DNA of 13,796 nucleotides from CAXSDR01 sp964236445 (GTDB lineage: Bacteria > Actinomycetota > Actinomycetes > Motilibacterales > Motilibacteraceae), in NCBI GenBank assembly GCA_964236445.1, contig CAXSDR010000100.1, forward strand, positions 1-13,796. The letters run 5' to 3'. The notes under the pieces are model-generated. The model did no database searches. It had not been told where the DNA came from and saw only the letters and a program-made list of their open reading frames with translations. This document shows, piece by piece, positions 12,972 to 13,796 of this stretch. A program made the translations under genes and the position numbers. Numbering within the stretch: the first letter of the stretch is position 1; each line of letters starts with the position of its first letter.

Positions 12972-12977
12972 TAGGGT
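12972..12977 (+). promoter_or_regulatory. Candidate -10 box of a leaderless glmS promoter
   Basis: TAGGGT at 12972-12977 is followed by exactly six bases and then the glmS ATG at 12984. The pattern TANNNT-N6-ATG is typical of leaderless transcripts in actinobacteria, where transcription starts at the A of the start codon. No clear -35 box is seen. The same bases (GGTAGGG) could instead act as a ribosome binding site on a longer transcript. Confidence 0.5.
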
Positions 12978-12983
12978 AGGGCC

Positions 12984-13796
12984 ATGTGCGGCATCGTGGG
13001 TTACGTCGGTCATCGGCCGGCGCTCGAGGTGGTCGTGGCGGGACTGCGCCGGCTGGAATACCGCGGCTACGACTCTGCCGGGGTCGCTGTCGTCGCTGAC
13101 GGCAAGCTGGCCACCCGCAAGCGAGCGGGCAAGCTGGTGAACCTGGAACGGGCACTCGAGGAGATGCCGCTCCCGAGCAGCACGACGGGCATCGGGCACA
13201 CGCGCTGGGCCACGCACGGCGCGCCGAACGACCGCAACGCCCACCCGCACCTGGACGACACCGGCAGCGTGGCCGTCATTCACAACGGCATCATCGAGAA
13301 TTTCGCCGCCCTGCGCTCGGAGCTCGAGAGCAGGGGCCACGAGCTGGTCTCCGAGACCGACACCGAGGTCGTCGCCCACCTGCTCGCCGACGAGTTCGAC
13401 GCGGCCGGCGAGGATCTCCCGGAGGCGCTGCGCCGGGTGTGCCGTCGCCTGGAAGGCGCCTTCACCCTCGTCGTGACGCACGCCAGCGTTCCCGACGTCG
13501 TCGCCGCAGCCCGCCGCAACAGCCCGCTCGTCGTCGGCAGGGGAGAGGGCGAGAACTTCCTCGCCTCGGACGTGTCGGCGTTCATCGCCTACACGCGCCA
13601 TGCGGTCGAGGTCGCCGAGGGCCAGGTCGTCGAGCTGCGCGCCGACTCCATCGTGCTCACCGACTTCGACGGCCAGCCTGCGCAGGCCAAGGACTACTAC
13701 GTCGACTGGGACGCGGCAGCAGCAGAGAAGGGCGGCTACGCCTACTTCATGCTCAAGGAGATCGCCGAGCAGCCCAAGGCCGTCGCCGACACGCTG
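12984..13796 (+). CDS. glmS: Glutamine--fructose-6-phosphate aminotransferase (isomerizing), 3'-truncated
   Basis: GlmS makes glucosamine-6-phosphate from fructose-6-phosphate and glutamine, the first committed step to amino sugars. The window ends inside the gene; 271 residues are visible. The N-terminal class II glutaminase domain is complete: MCGIVGYVG with nucleophile C2 after methionine removal, LRRLEYRGYDSAGVA, GHTRWATHG (R74, W75), IHNGIIEN (N101, G102) and SETDTEVV (D126). The sequence then passes through the linker DYYVDWDAAAAEKGGYAYFM and KEIAEQPKAVADTL into the start of the sugar-isomerase part, which lies beyond the window together with the rest of about 600 residues. ATG 12984 is certain because C2 must follow it. 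It lies 47 bases after the GGDEF-EAL gene and probably has its own promoter. Confidence 0.97.
   Translation, partial: MCGIVGYVGHRPALEVVVAGLRRLEYRGYDSAGVAVVADGKLATRKRAGKLVNLERALEEMPLPSSTTGIGHTRWATHGAPNDRNAHPHLDDTGSVAVIHNGIIENFAALRSELESRGHELVSETDTEVVAHLLADEFDAAGEDLPEALRRVCRRLEGAFTLVVTHASVPDVVAAARRNSPLVVGRGEGENFLASDVSAFIAYTRHAVEVAEGQVVELRADSIVLTDFDGQPAQAKDYYVDWDAAAAEKGGYAYFMLKEIAEQPKAVADTL

Noticed and set aside
1..13796. Search for mobile elements, CRISPR arrays, tRNA or rRNA genes and horizontally acquired islands
   Set aside because: No regularly spaced repeats, transposase motifs, cloverleaf sequences or regions of clearly different base composition were seen.

Overview
The window is a G+C-rich stretch (high by eye, not counted) of an actinobacterial chromosome with every supported gene on the + strand. 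Actinobacterial origin is inferred from several points: the gene order secY-adk-map-infA-rpmJ-rpsM-rpsK-rpsD-rpoA-rplQ followed by truA and rplM-rpsI-glmM; InfA and S13 sequences close to the actinomycete consensus; many GTG starts; promoters with TTGG-type -35 and TAGNCT-type -10 boxes; and acidic tails on L17 and S9. I cannot name a genus.

Layout: (1) 1-2752, the end of the spc-type operon: 3'-partial secY, adk and map, overlapping or almost touching. adk is broken by a run of 100 N. The 55 bases before the run are repeated exactly after it, so the break looks like an unmerged contig overlap; collapsing it restores a 216-residue zinc-LID adenylate kinase. (2) 2753-6879, the infA/alpha operon: a clear sigma70-type promoter, infA, rpmJ, rpsM, rpsK, rpsD, rpoA and rplQ. 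Translation factor IF-1, ribosomal proteins L36, S13, S11, S4 and L17, and the RNA polymerase alpha subunit are made together. Most longer intergenic gaps hold a strong hairpin. (3) 6880-7759, truA, whose likely start lies inside a 16-bp stem-loop that may also end the ribosomal operon. (4) 7760-10503, a 320-base non-coding gap with a second good promoter and a nested leader structure starting at the predicted +1, then rplM, rpsI and glmM. (5) 10561-12936, a multi-pass membrane GGDEF-EAL protein of cyclic-di-GMP turnover. (6) 12984-13796, the 5' part of glmS, apparently with a leaderless promoter.

The first two thirds are core translation and transcription genes. The last third supplies amino sugars: GlmS makes glucosamine-6-phosphate and GlmM converts it to glucosamine-1-phosphate for peptidoglycan. 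The cyclic-di-GMP gene between them is the main accessory element. I see no mobile element, CRISPR array, tRNA or rRNA, and no clearly new protein system. The least expected signals are RNA-level (the rplM leader, the truA-start hairpin and hairpins at alpha-operon junctions), plus the GGDEF-EAL gene between glmM and glmS.
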